Below, one piece after another: positions 6,450 through 14,608 of a stretch of DNA of 14,904 bases. How positions within the stretch are numbered: the stretch's first letter is position 1; each line of letters opens with the position of its first letter. The translations under genes were made by a program, and so were the position numbers. The DNA comes from CANKHA01 sp034668785 (GTDB taxonomy: Bacteria; Pseudomonadota; Alphaproteobacteria; Rhizobiales; Xanthobacteraceae): NCBI GenBank assembly GCA_034668785.1, contig JAXDOS010000265.1, forward strand, positions 1-14,904. The letters run 5' to 3'. The notes under the pieces are model-generated. The model saw only the letters and a program-made list of their open reading frames with translations, did not search any database and had not been told where the DNA came from.

Positions 6450-6498
6450 TTAACAAATCATCAATATTCGTAAAGGCTTATGGTGAACGCTTTGTTAA
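6450..6498. promoter_or_regulatory. Two CtrA-like boxes upstream of the DUF2336 gene
   Basis: On the plus strand TTAA (6450-6453), seven bases, TCAA (6461-6464). On the minus strand TTAA (6498-6495), seven bases, TTCACC (6487-6482). Each differs from TTAA-N7-TTAA by one base. They face each other within a 49-base AT-richer patch of the 140-base gap between the transglycosylase and DUF2336 genes. No -35/-10 pair was convincing; CtrA-dependent promoters often lack a good -35. Confidence 0.35.
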
Positions 6499-6559
6499 GC
6501 GGCGCAGTCCAGAGTGATCTCTGCCGCGCTCCGCGGTCGTTTTAAGCGTCTGTGACACC

Positions 6560-7741
6560 ATGATTGTCCGCGAGTTTCTGCAGTGGCTGCGGACCGCATC
6601 CGCGGGCGAGCGTGCCGATGGCGCCACGGCGCTGGCGCGGGCCTATTTGTTTTCCCCTCTCTCCCTCGATGACCGCGCCGCCGCTGAAGGCGCCATGCTC
6701 CTGCTCCTCGATGATCCTTCGCCGCTGGTGCGTCGCGCCTTGGCGGAGGCCTTTGCGTCCAGCCAAATGGCGCCCGCTGCCGTTGTCCACGCGCTTGCTA
6801 CTGACCAAGCCGAAGTGGCTATGATTGTGCTGGGGCGTTCGCCCCTGTTTATCGATACCGATTTGGTCGACTTTGCCGCCACCGGCTCCTCGCAGATCCA
6901 GACGGCCATCGCGCGGCGGCCGATGCTGCCCCGCGCCGTGGCGGCGGCAATCGCCGAGGTCGCCTCAGCCGAGGCCTGCCTCGTGCTCATCGAAAATACC
7001 GAGGCCGATGTGGCGTCCTTTTCGCTCGACCGCATCGTTCACCGGCATGGCCATCTGGCTGCAATCCGCGAAGCTCTGCTGGCGTGCAAAGATCTACCGG
7101 CGCCGACCCGGCAGGCGCTGGTGGCCAAGCTCTCGCAGACGCTGGCGGATTTCGTCACTGCGCGCACATGGTTGGCCAAAGACCGCGCCTTACGTGTCAC
7201 GCAGGAAGCCTGCGAAAGAGCGACAGTGACATTGGCGGCTGAGTCCGCTTACGTCGAAGTGCGACCGTTGGTCCGCCATTTGCGCGAAACCGGTCAGCTT
7301 ACCGCCGGCCTGGTGCTGCGCGCGCTGCTCTGCGGCAATGCCATTCTGTTCGAAGAAGCGCTGGCTGAACTTTCGGGAATGCCGATCCACCGTGTTGCCG
7401 GCCTGGTCCACCACAAACGAAGCACGGGTTTTCGCGCCCTTTATGACAAAGCCGGCTTGCCGGCGTCGGCGTTTCCCGCTTTCCGCGAAGCCATCGAGAC
7501 GATGCGCGAGGACGGCTTTGTTGGGGACGCCCGCGGCGCGACCCGGCTGCAGCGCCGCATGATCGAACGCGTGCTCACCCGCTGCGAAGAGACCTCAGTG
7601 GAAGACATCGAACCGCTGCTGACATTGCTGCGGCGCTTTGCCACCGAGGCTGCGCGAGAAGAGGCGAGGGCGTTCTGCGGCGAATTGGTGGCCGATGAAG
7701 ATTACGACTTCCTGGCCAGTCCAAGGTTAGCGGCCGCCTAA
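6560..7741 (+). CDS. DUF2336 family protein (alpha-helical, HEAT-like)
   Basis: The 393-residue protein opens MIVREFLQWLRTA and continues with LARAYLFSPLSLDDRAAAEGAMLLLLDDPSPLVRRALAEA (26-64), which I recognise as the DUF2336 family restricted mainly to alphaproteobacteria. It is almost entirely helical. Helical pairs rich in Ala and Leu, with PSPLVRRALAEAFASS (53-68), look like HEAT/ARM-type repeats and suggest a protein-binding scaffold. There is no signal peptide, transmembrane segment or obvious catalytic motif. The function of the family is not established. No ribosome binding site is evident before the ATG; the start is chosen on family resemblance. It is preceded by CtrA-like boxes and converges on the ABC permease gene, the stops being 14 bases apart. 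Confidence 0.88.
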   Translation: MIVREFLQWLRTASAGERADGATALARAYLFSPLSLDDRAAAEGAMLLLLDDPSPLVRRALAEAFASSQMAPAAVVHALATDQAEVAMIVLGRSPLFIDTDLVDFAATGSSQIQTAIARRPMLPRAVAAAIAEVASAEACLVLIENTEADVASFSLDRIVHRHGHLAAIREALLACKDLPAPTRQALVAKLSQTLADFVTARTWLAKDRALRVTQEACERATVTLAAESAYVEVRPLVRHLRETGQLTAGLVLRALLCGNAILFEEALAELSGMPIHRVAGLVHHKRSTGFRALYDKAGLPASAFPAFREAIETMREDGFVGDARGATRLQRRMIERVLTRCEETSVEDIEPLLTLLRRFATEAAREEARAFCGELVADEDYDFLASPRLAAA

Positions 7742-7755
7742 GTCATCGCTCCGGA

Positions 7756-8517
7756 CTAGCTCTTCAGCCGGTATCCGGTTTTGAAGATCCACCATACCGT
7801 CACCATGCACAGCGTCAGGAACACGGCGGTCATGGCTACACTGACACCCAAGCTCACGTCGGCGATGTCGTAGAAGCTCCAGCGGAAGCCGCTGACCAGA
7901 TAAACCACTGGATTGAACAGCGTTATCGTCTGCCAGATCGGAGGCAACACGCTGATGGAATAAAAACTGCCGCCCAGGAACGTCAACGGCGTGACGATCA
8001 GCAATGGCACGATCTGCAGCTTTTCAAATCCGTCAGCCCAGATGCCGATAATGAAACCAAAGAGGCTGAAGGTAACCGCGGTGGCGACGAGGAAGCCTAG
8101 CATCCAGAACGGATGCGCGATCCGCAATGGAACGAAAAGCCCGGCAGTGGCCAGGATGATCAGGCCGAGGATAATCGACTTCGACGCGGCCGCGCCCACG
8201 TAGCCAAGCGCAATCTCTAAATACGAAACCGGCGCCGACAAGAGTTCGTAGATGGTGCCGGTGAACTTCGGAAAATAGATGCCAAAAGCCGCGTTCATGA
8301 TGCTCTGCGTGAGTAGCGAAAGCATGATCAGGCCCGGCACGATGAAGGCACCGTAGCTCACGCCCTCGATCTCGGTGATGCGCGAGCCGATAGCCGCGCC
8401 GAAGACCACAAAATACAAAGATGTTGAAATCACCGGAGAGACGATGCTTTGAAACAGCGTGCGCCATGCGCGTGCCATCTCAAACAGGTAAATCGCGCGT
8501 ACGGCGTGAAGGTTCAT
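7756..8517 (-). CDS. ABC-2 type transporter permease
   Basis: This 253-residue integral membrane protein has six predicted helices at about 22-44, 55-76, 104-128, 136-160, 168-190 and 224-245, the pattern of ABC-2 permeases (YadH/NodJ-like branch). Between helices five and six it has the family signature region: TPLTFLGGSFYSISVLP (176-192), then a reentrant FNPVVYLVSGFRW (201-213). With the adjoining ATPase it would form a homodimeric exporter in the inner membrane. The ATG overlaps the stop of the ATPase gene (ATGA, 8517-8514), so the two are translationally coupled. Exported substrates of this branch are uncharacterised, and nothing nearby points to one. Confidence 0.93.
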   Translation of the reverse strand: MNLHAVRAIYLFEMARAWRTLFQSIVSPVISTSLYFVVFGAAIGSRITEIEGVSYGAFIVPGLIMLSLLTQSIMNAAFGIYFPKFTGTIYELLSAPVSYLEIALGYVGAAASKSIILGLIILATAGLFVPLRIAHPFWMLGFLVATAVTFSLFGFIIGIWADGFEKLQIVPLLIVTPLTFLGGSFYSISVLPPIWQTITLFNPVVYLVSGFRWSFYDIADVSLGVSVAMTAVFLTLCMVTVWWIFKTGYRLKS

Positions 8518-9440
8518 GTTTTTTGCCTCACCAGATCGACAAAAATGTCCTCCAACGAACTTTGCGTCGTGTTGAGGTCCTTAAAGGCGATCCCTGCGTC
8601 GCTGAGTTCTTTCAGCAAGGTGGTGATGCCGGTGCGCTCTCCCTGCGTGTCGTATGTGTAGATCAGTTCGCTGCCGTCGGCGGCGAGCGTCAAGTTGCGC
8701 GTGGCGAGGCCGGAGGGGATGGCATCGAGCTTTTTGTGCAGCTGGAGCTTCAACTGCTTCTTGCCGAGCTTGTGCATGAGCTCAGCTTTGTCCTCGACCA
8801 GGATGATTTCGCCGTGGTTGATCACGCCGATCCGGTCCGCCATATCCTCGGCTTCTTCGATATAGTGGGTGGTCAAGATGATGGTCACGCCGGAAGCGCG
8901 CAACGAGCGCACCATCTGCCACATGTCCTTGCGCAGCTCGACATCGACGCCGGCGCTCGGCTCATCAAGAAAGAGAACTTGCGGTTCGTGCGATAGAGCC
9001 TTAGCGATCAGCACCCGGCGCTTCATGCCGCCGGACAGTGTCATGATCTTGCTGTTGCGCTTGTCCCAGAGCGAGAGCTCCTGAAGCACTTTGGTAATGT
9101 GAGCGGGATTGGGGGCTTTGCCGAACAGCCCGCGGCTGAAAGAGACGGTGTTCCAGACCGTTTCGAAAGCGTCGGTGGTGAGTTCCTGCGGCACCAGACC
9201 GATCATCGAACGGGCGGCGCGGTAATCCTTGATAATGTCATGACCATCCACTGACACCGTCCCCTGCGACGGATTGATGATGCCGCAGATGACGCCGATC
9301 AACGTCGTCTTGCCGGCGCCGTTCGGGCCAAGCAAGGCAAAAATCTCGCCACGGCGGATTTCCAGGTTGACTCTTTTCAGAGCTTGGAAGCCGGACGCGT
9401 AGATCTTGGAAAGGTTGGCGACAGCGATGATGGGCGGCAT
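8514..9440 (-). CDS. ABC transporter ATP-binding protein
   Basis: From ATG 9440 the product has 308 residues. All nucleotide-binding motifs are present: Walker A GPNGAGKT (38-45), Q-loop Q85 (VPQ), signature LSGGM (135-139), Walker B VLFLDE (155-160) and switch His192 (TTHYIEEAEDM). The C-terminal 85 residues (about 223-308) form the extra domain usual in the drug-exporter-type (YadG/CcmA-like) ATPases of ABC-2 systems. It powers the permease encoded immediately downstream, with overlapping stop and start codons. An in-frame TTG at 9485 would extend it by 15 residues but neither start has a strong ribosome binding site; ATG 9440 gives the family-typical MPPIIAVANLSKIY start. The 98-base region upstream, to the end of the autotransporter gene, shows no clear promoter. 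Confidence 0.95.
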   Translation of the reverse strand: MPPIIAVANLSKIYASGFQALKRVNLEIRRGEIFALLGPNGAGKTTLIGVICGIINPSQGTVSVDGHDIIKDYRAARSMIGLVPQELTTDAFETVWNTVSFSRGLFGKAPNPAHITKVLQELSLWDKRNSKIMTLSGGMKRRVLIAKALSHEPQVLFLDEPSAGVDVELRKDMWQMVRSLRASGVTIILTTHYIEEAEDMADRIGVINHGEIILVEDKAELMHKLGKKQLKLQLHKKLDAIPSGLATRNLTLAADGSELIYTYDTQGERTGITTLLKELSDAGIAFKDLNTTQSSLEDIFVDLVRQKT

Positions 9441-9538
9441 GAGGCGAGGATGTAGCGGATGATGGATGAAGGCGCTAGAGCGCAATGGTTATGAACCCAT
9501 CGCGTGCAGGTCGCCGTATATAAGCGATATCCTGCCGA

Positions 9539-12500
9539 TTAGTAGCGGCCGTCGAGCCTCAGCTTGAAACGGTGCCATCCGGCTCCGAGCGCATCGATGT
9601 CGCGCTGGTAGTCGGCGCTGAGCTTGAGCCTCTCGGTGAAAATGAAGTCGGTCCCTAATCCCACGGTGACATGGTCGCGTTGCATGGGTGTGGTGGTGAG
9701 ATTGAATGTCGGTCCCGACAGCGAGTCCGCGTAATGCAGGGCTATGTCGCTGCTGCCTTGGAAATCATGATTATACTCAAGGCGGAAACGCGGCGCGAAT
9801 GCGCCCCAACTGGTCAGGAATAGATATTTGCCGCGAAGCCCGACTACGGAGGTGAGAAAGTTCGCGGATTGCGAGGAGTAGTTCAACGCACCGCCGAAAC
9901 CACCGGTCTCGGTGAAGGAGCCTAGCGTCAGCCAGGTGGCGTTCATGCGCGCGTAGGGCGCCAGCATCAGCTTGCCTTGACGGAATTCGTAACCGGCGGT
10001 GAGGGAGGTAAAGACCTGACTTCCGGTGCGGTTGCCGAACACAAAGGCGGCGTCATCGACGACAAATCGTTGCGAGTCGAATTTCAGCGCGCCGTAGCCG
10101 GCGACGCCGTCGATAAAGAAAGCGCTGCTGAACGGCTTGATGGTGCCATAAGCGGCGACGTTATAGGCCTGGGCTCTGCTGCGCGTGCCGTTGGTGCCGA
10201 TCTTGGTGGTATCATAGCCATAGCCGACGCCGATGCCGGCGAAAGCGTGGGGCGCAAAGCGGTAATCCAGACCGGCGCTGACGCCGGAAGTGTTGAAGCC
10301 GATCTCGGAGCGCTGAGTGGTGGCATCTGTATTGCCGAAGCTCACATATCCGGCGCTCCAGAATGCGAAGTCGGCCCGTGGTCCGGTCTGTTTTGGTGCT
10401 TTGGAAGCCGTCGCGCCGCGCTTACTCGGGGCATAAGCGAACGCATCGGACGGCTGGCCGGATTGATTGATGCCGGGTATGCAGGCGGGCGGGCAACACA
10501 CCCGCCCCCCACATGGATCGCTGTAGGGCAGGCCGACATGGATGCTCTGCTGGTCGCCGTTGGTGGATTCGTCGTGCAGGTGCTCCATGCGCTCGTTGAA
10601 GTTCGTCAGTTGCGCGTTGGCGAAGCGCTGCGCCTCGGCTATCTGCGCGTTGATGAGCCCGACGACGTCAGGGTCCTTTGTCGGATCGGGCCGCGGGCGC
10701 ACTGTGGCTTGATCGCTGGCGGTGTTATTCGCCGCGTTGATATCTCCAGCGCCTGTAACCGTGGCGGTGTTGGTGATGGTGCCCACGGCATCGGGCGCGA
10801 CATTCACCGAAAGTGTGATGGGGGGATAGGCGGCGCCAACGGCCAGCGCGTCCGAGCGCGTGCAGGTCGATGTTGGGCCGACGCTGCAAGCCCAGCCGCC
10901 GCCGGCGGCCGCCGTCGCGGTCAGAGCTGAGGGTAGAACGTCGGTTACCGTCACGACGCCGGCACTTGCAGCAAGACCGACGTTGCTCACCGTTAAAGTA
11001 TAGGTGAACCCGATCTGCCCCTGCCGCGGATTGCCGGTGTGCGTTTTGGTGATGGTGAAATCAGCCGCGGGAGCCGGCGTCACCGTCGTCGGATCGTTAG
11101 CCGTATTGTTAGCGCTGTTCGGATCGCCGCCTCCCGACACGGTCGCTGTATTGGTGACGGATGCGGGCGCCGTCAAAGCCACGTTCACCGTCAGCGTGAT
11201 CGCGGGATAAGATGCCCCCGGGCTAAGCGCGTCCGAGCGCGTGCAGGTGGAAGTAGCGCCGGTCGAGCAGCTCCAGCCGGTGCCGCTGATGGCCGTCGCT
11301 GTCATGCCGGTGGGCAACGTATCGCTGACGGTTACCGCGCTGCTCGTTGGCCCAGGTCCTATATTGTTGACGGTGATGGTGTAGGTGAAGCCGACCTGCC
11401 CCTGCTGTGCATTGCCGGTGTGTGTCTTGGTGATGGTGAGATCCGGCAGCTGGATCACGGTGGTGGCGTCGGTAGCGGTATTGTTGGCAGCATTCGTGTC
11501 GCCGCCGCCCGATACGGTCGCTGTATTGGTGACCGACGCCGGCGCATTCGAGGCGACGTTCACCGTCAGCGTAATCGCCGGATAAGACGCACCGGACGCC
11601 AGCACATCGGAGCGCGTGCAGGTGGAAGTGGTGCCGACCGAACAGGTCCAACCGGTGCCACTCGCGGCAGTGGCGGTGAGACCGGTGGGAAGGGCGTCGC
11701 TCACCGTGACTGTGCCGTTGGTAGGCCCAAGGCCTACGTTGTTGACCGTGATGGTATAGGTGAAACCGGTTTGCCCCTGCTGCGCGCTTCCAGTGTGTGT
11801 CTTGGTGACAGCGAGATCCGGCAGGGCACCCGCGACTGTCGTAGCATCGTTGGCGGTATTGTTGGACGCGTTCGTATCTCCGCCACCCGATACTGTCGCT
11901 GTGTTGGTGACGGACGCGGGGGCGTTCGATGCGACGTTCACCGTTAGCGTGATCGCCGGATAGGATGCTCCGATAGCGAGCGCATCCGAGCGGGTGCAGG
12001 TCGAAGTGGCTCCAACCGAGCAGGTCCAGCCGGTGCCGCTGATGGCGGTCGCCGTTAGGCCGGTAGGAACTGTGTCACTCACTGTCACCGCGCCGGCACT
12101 GGCTCCATTGCCAACGTTGCTCACCGTAATGGTGTAGGTGAATCCGGTCTGTCCCTGCTGAGCGTTGCCGGTGTGGGTCTTGGTGATCGTAAGATCCGGC
12201 ACCGGGCCTGCGGTTATTGTCGTCTGGTCATTGGCGGTGTTGTTGGCGTTATTGGAGTCTCCGCCCCCCGACACCGTCGCTGTGTTGGTCACTGACGTCG
12301 GTGCGTTCGAGGCGACGTTCACCGTCAGCGTGATCGCAGGATAGGAAGCGCCGGCCGCAACCGCATCCGAGCGGGTACAGGTGGACGTGGCGCCAACCGA
12401 GCAACTCCAGCCGGACCCGCTGATGGCTGTCGCCGTCAGACCGGCCGGAACGGTGTCACTCACCGTCACTGTTCCCGAGCTTGGCGCAGAACCAACGTTG

Positions 12501-14608
12501 CTGACGGTAATCGTATAGGTGAAGCCGGTCTGCCCCTGTTGCGCACTCCCCGTATGTGTCTTGGTGATGGTCAGATCAGGCAACTGCGTAACTGCCGTTT
12601 GATCGGTGGCGGTGTTGTTGGCATTGTTGGGGTCGCCGCCGCCCGACACGGTCGCTGTGTTGGTTACGGATGCGGGCGCATTGGAGGCGACGTTCACGGT
12701 CAACGTGATCGCGGGATAGGAAGCCCCGGAAGCCAACGCGTCCGAACGGGTGCAGGTTGACGTGGCACCTGCCGAGCAGCTCCAGCCGGAGCCGCTGACC
12801 GCGGTCGCGGTGAGCCCGGTGGGCACCGTGTCGTTCACCGTTACCGTACCGGAACTGGGTCCAGCGCCAACGTTGCTTACGGTAATGGTATAGGTGAAGC
12901 CGGTCTGCCCCTGCTGCGCAGTGCCGGAGTGTGTCTTGGTGATGGTCAGGTCCGGCAACTGGGTGACCGTAGTCGGATCCGAGGCGCTGTTGTTGGCGTT
13001 GTTGGAATCTCCGCCGCCGGACACCGTTGCCGTGTTGGTGACGGACGCAGGCGCATTCGAGGCGACATTCACCGTCAGCGTAATCGGCGGATAAGATGTC
13101 CCCGCCGCCAACGCATCCGAACGGGTGCAGGTGGAAGTGGCTCCGGCTGAGCAACTCCATCCCGACCCGTTTACGGCAGTCGCGGTCAGGCCCGTGGGAA
13201 CCGTATCGCTCACCGTTACCGTACCGGAGCTTGGCCCAAAGCCAACGTTGCTCACGGTGATGGTGTAGGTGAAGCCGGTCTGCCCCTGTTGCGCATTGCC
13301 GGAGTGTGTCTTGGTGATTGTTAAGTCCGGCAACTGGGCGACCGTTGTCGAATCCGAGGCGCTGTTGTTGGTATCGTTGGTGTCTCCGCCGCCGTTCACC
13401 GTGGCTGTATTAGTCACCGTCGGGCTGGCGTCGGGGGCGACGTTCACGGTCAGTGTAATGGTGGGATAGGAAGAGCCGGCAGGGAGCGCATCCGAGCGTG
13501 TGCAGGTCGAGGTCGCTCCAACCGAGCAATTCCAGCCGGACCCGGCAGCGGCGGTCGCAGTGAGGCCGGGAGGAAGCGTGTCGCTCACCGATACCGTGCC
13601 TGAGCTCGCGCTATTGCCGATGTTGCTCACAGTGATGGTGTATTGGAACCCGGTCTGCCCCTGCTGCGCGTTGCCTGTGTGGGTCTTAGTGATTGTTAGG
13701 TCGGGACCGGCGATCACCGTCGTGTCGGCAACTGCGTCGTTGTTCTCCGGATTTGGATCGGGGGTTTCGCTGGCGAATATCCTGGCCGTGTTGTGATAAT
13801 CCATGCCGTCGGGTGCGCTAGAGGGCACGTGCCCAACCAAGGTGATCGTGGCTTGACCGCCGGAGGGAAAACTTCCGATCGAGCAGGTCACCGTTCCGCC
13901 GTTACCGACGCCTGGGTTGGAGCAACTCCAGCCTGCAGGCGTCGACATGCTCACGAATGTCAGGTCCCCGGGTAGGGTATCGTTTACCTGCACCGCAACG
14001 GCGGTATTCGGACCCGAGTTGGCGACTGTGAGCGTATAGGTGATGTTTGCGTCCGGTGCGGCGATGGCTGGCGCGGACTTGCTTATGGAAAGATCGGCCG
14101 AGTTGGTGGTGCCGGTAACGGTTGTACCCGCGATCCCGCTATCATTCTCTGAGTTGGGGTCGAATGTATTACTCGAAATGGTTGCAATATTGGTAAAAAC
14201 CGTGCCCGGCGCCGTAGCGGGAGGTATATGCACCACGAGCGTAAAAACCGCGGTGTCGCCCGGTGCGAATGGCGATCCGTCCGTGCAGGCCACCGTCCCT
14301 GTGGCTCCTACCGCCGGCGTCGAGCAAAGCCAGCCGGCGGGAGACGACACGCTTACAAAGGTTAGTCCCGAGGGCAGCGGATCTGTCACCGTGGCTACGT
14401 CTGCCGCGTCCGGGCCCAAATTTTGGCCGGTCAGGGTATAGACGATGTCCGTGTCCGCCGCGGCGCTTGCTGGAGCCGACTTGTTCAACGACAGGTCGGC
14501 TTCCTGCGCCCAGGCAGCCGGCGCGGCTCCGAACGTTAGCAGCGCGAAACAAGAAAGCGCGCAGGCCGCAGCCGCTCTTCGCAAGCTGCCCGATAAAAAC
14601 CGGGCCAT
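9539..14608 (-). CDS. DUF11-repeat autotransporter with C-terminal outer-membrane beta-barrel
   Basis: This 1689-residue protein is a type V-like surface protein. Residues 1-33 are a signal peptide (RR, hydrophobic core, cleavage after AWA). Residues 37-1307 are ten tandem DUF11-type Ig-like repeats: two divergent ones of 134 and 131 residues, then eight closely similar ones of 125-127. Residues 1308-1412 are a linker with a helical stretch (AEAQRFANAQLTNFNERMEH) and a C-x4-C-C-x3-C cluster (1366-1376). Residues about 1413-1689 form an autotransporter-type barrel with alternating aromatic strands and a C-terminal LRLDGRY ending in Tyr, as needed for BAM insertion. The passenger has no protease triad and looks adhesive or structural. 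The repeats each carry one conserved Cys pair. The ATG follows a weak GGA ribosome binding site. It is on the same strand as the ABC pair, 98 bases upstream of it, but nothing ties them together. Plus-strand open frames opposite the repeats are shadows. Confidence 0.9.
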   Translation of the reverse strand: MARFLSGSLRRAAAACALSCFALLTFGAAPAAWAQEADLSLNKSAPASAAADTDIVYTLTGQNLGPDAADVATVTDPLPSGLTFVSVSSPAGWLCSTPAVGATGTVACTDGSPFAPGDTAVFTLVVHIPPATAPGTVFTNIATISSNTFDPNSENDSGIAGTTVTGTTNSADLSISKSAPAIAAPDANITYTLTVANSGPNTAVAVQVNDTLPGDLTFVSMSTPAGWSCSNPGVGNGGTVTCSIGSFPSGGQATITLVGHVPSSAPDGMDYHNTARIFASETPDPNPENNDAVADTTVIAGPDLTITKTHTGNAQQGQTGFQYTITVSNIGNSASSGTVSVSDTLPPGLTATAAAGSGWNCSVGATSTCTRSDALPAGSSYPTITLTVNVAPDASPTVTNTATVNGGGDTNDTNNSASDSTTVAQLPDLTITKTHSGNAQQGQTGFTYTITVSNVGFGPSSGTVTVSDTVPTGLTATAVNGSGWSCSAGATSTCTRSDALAAGTSYPPITLTVNVASNAPASVTNTATVSGGGDSNNANNSASDPTTVTQLPDLTITKTHSGTAQQGQTGFTYTITVSNVGAGPSSGTVTVNDTVPTGLTATAVSGSGWSCSAGATSTCTRSDALASGASYPAITLTVNVASNAPASVTNTATVSGGGDPNNANNTATDQTAVTQLPDLTITKTHTGSAQQGQTGFTYTITVSNVGSAPSSGTVTVSDTVPAGLTATAISGSGWSCSVGATSTCTRSDAVAAGASYPAITLTVNVASNAPTSVTNTATVSGGGDSNNANNTANDQTTITAGPVPDLTITKTHTGNAQQGQTGFTYTITVSNVGNGASAGAVTVSDTVPTGLTATAISGTGWTCSVGATSTCTRSDALAIGASYPAITLTVNVASNAPASVTNTATVSGGGDTNASNNTANDATTVAGALPDLAVTKTHTGSAQQGQTGFTYTITVNNVGLGPTNGTVTVSDALPTGLTATAASGTGWTCSVGTTSTCTRSDVLASGASYPAITLTVNVASNAPASVTNTATVSGGGDTNAANNTATDATTVIQLPDLTITKTHTGNAQQGQVGFTYTITVNNIGPGPTSSAVTVSDTLPTGMTATAISGTGWSCSTGATSTCTRSDALSPGASYPAITLTVNVALTAPASVTNTATVSGGGDPNSANNTANDPTTVTPAPAADFTITKTHTGNPRQGQIGFTYTLTVSNVGLAASAGVVTVTDVLPSALTATAAAGGGWACSVGPTSTCTRSDALAVGAAYPPITLSVNVAPDAVGTITNTATVTGAGDINAANNTASDQATVRPRPDPTKDPDVVGLINAQIAEAQRFANAQLTNFNERMEHLHDESTNGDQQSIHVGLPYSDPCGGRVCCPPACIPGINQSGQPSDAFAYAPSKRGATASKAPKQTGPRADFAFWSAGYVSFGNTDATTQRSEIGFNTSGVSAGLDYRFAPHAFAGIGVGYGYDTTKIGTNGTRSRAQAYNVAAYGTIKPFSSAFFIDGVAGYGALKFDSQRFVVDDAAFVFGNRTGSQVFTSLTAGYEFRQGKLMLAPYARMNATWLTLGSFTETGGFGGALNYSSQSANFLTSVVGLRGKYLFLTSWGAFAPRFRLEYNHDFQGSSDIALHYADSLSGPTFNLTTTPMQRDHVTVGLGTDFIFTERLKLSADYQRDIDALGAGWHRFKLRLDGRY
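10688..14500 (-). repeat. Ten-unit tandem repeat array encoding DUF11 domains
   Basis: Unit starts on the minus strand are 14500, 14098, 13705, 13330, 12955, 12580, 12199, 11821, 11446 and 11065, ending at 10688. Unit lengths are 402, 393, 375, 375, 375, 381, 378, 375, 381 and 378 bases. Units 3-10 begin with a conserved PDLTITKTH-type motif, units 1 and 2 with ADLS; unit 10 starts ADFTITK. Units 4-9 are nearly identical in protein and very similar in DNA. Length differences fall in the short inter-domain linker and are always multiples of three. The array is coding and is not a CRISPR. Confidence 0.93.

Noticed and set aside
9441..9485. TTG start at 9485 for the ABC ATPase
   Set aside because: It adds 15 residues with no homology and no ribosome binding site; ATG 9440 gives the usual family N-terminus.
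9509..9538. Possible terminator after the autotransporter gene (GCAGG...CCTGC around a TATATA stretch)
   Set aside because: The stem is short and interrupted, and no T-run follows on the minus strand.
9977..11963. Long plus-strand open frames opposite the autotransporter, including recurring Cys-rich peptides
   Set aside because: They recur with the 375-base repeat period and are shadows of the coding strand; none has a ribosome binding site or a recognisable domain.
10688..14500. Regular repeats considered as a CRISPR array
   Set aside because: Units are about 375 bases, in one continuous reading frame, with no short direct repeats or unique spacers.
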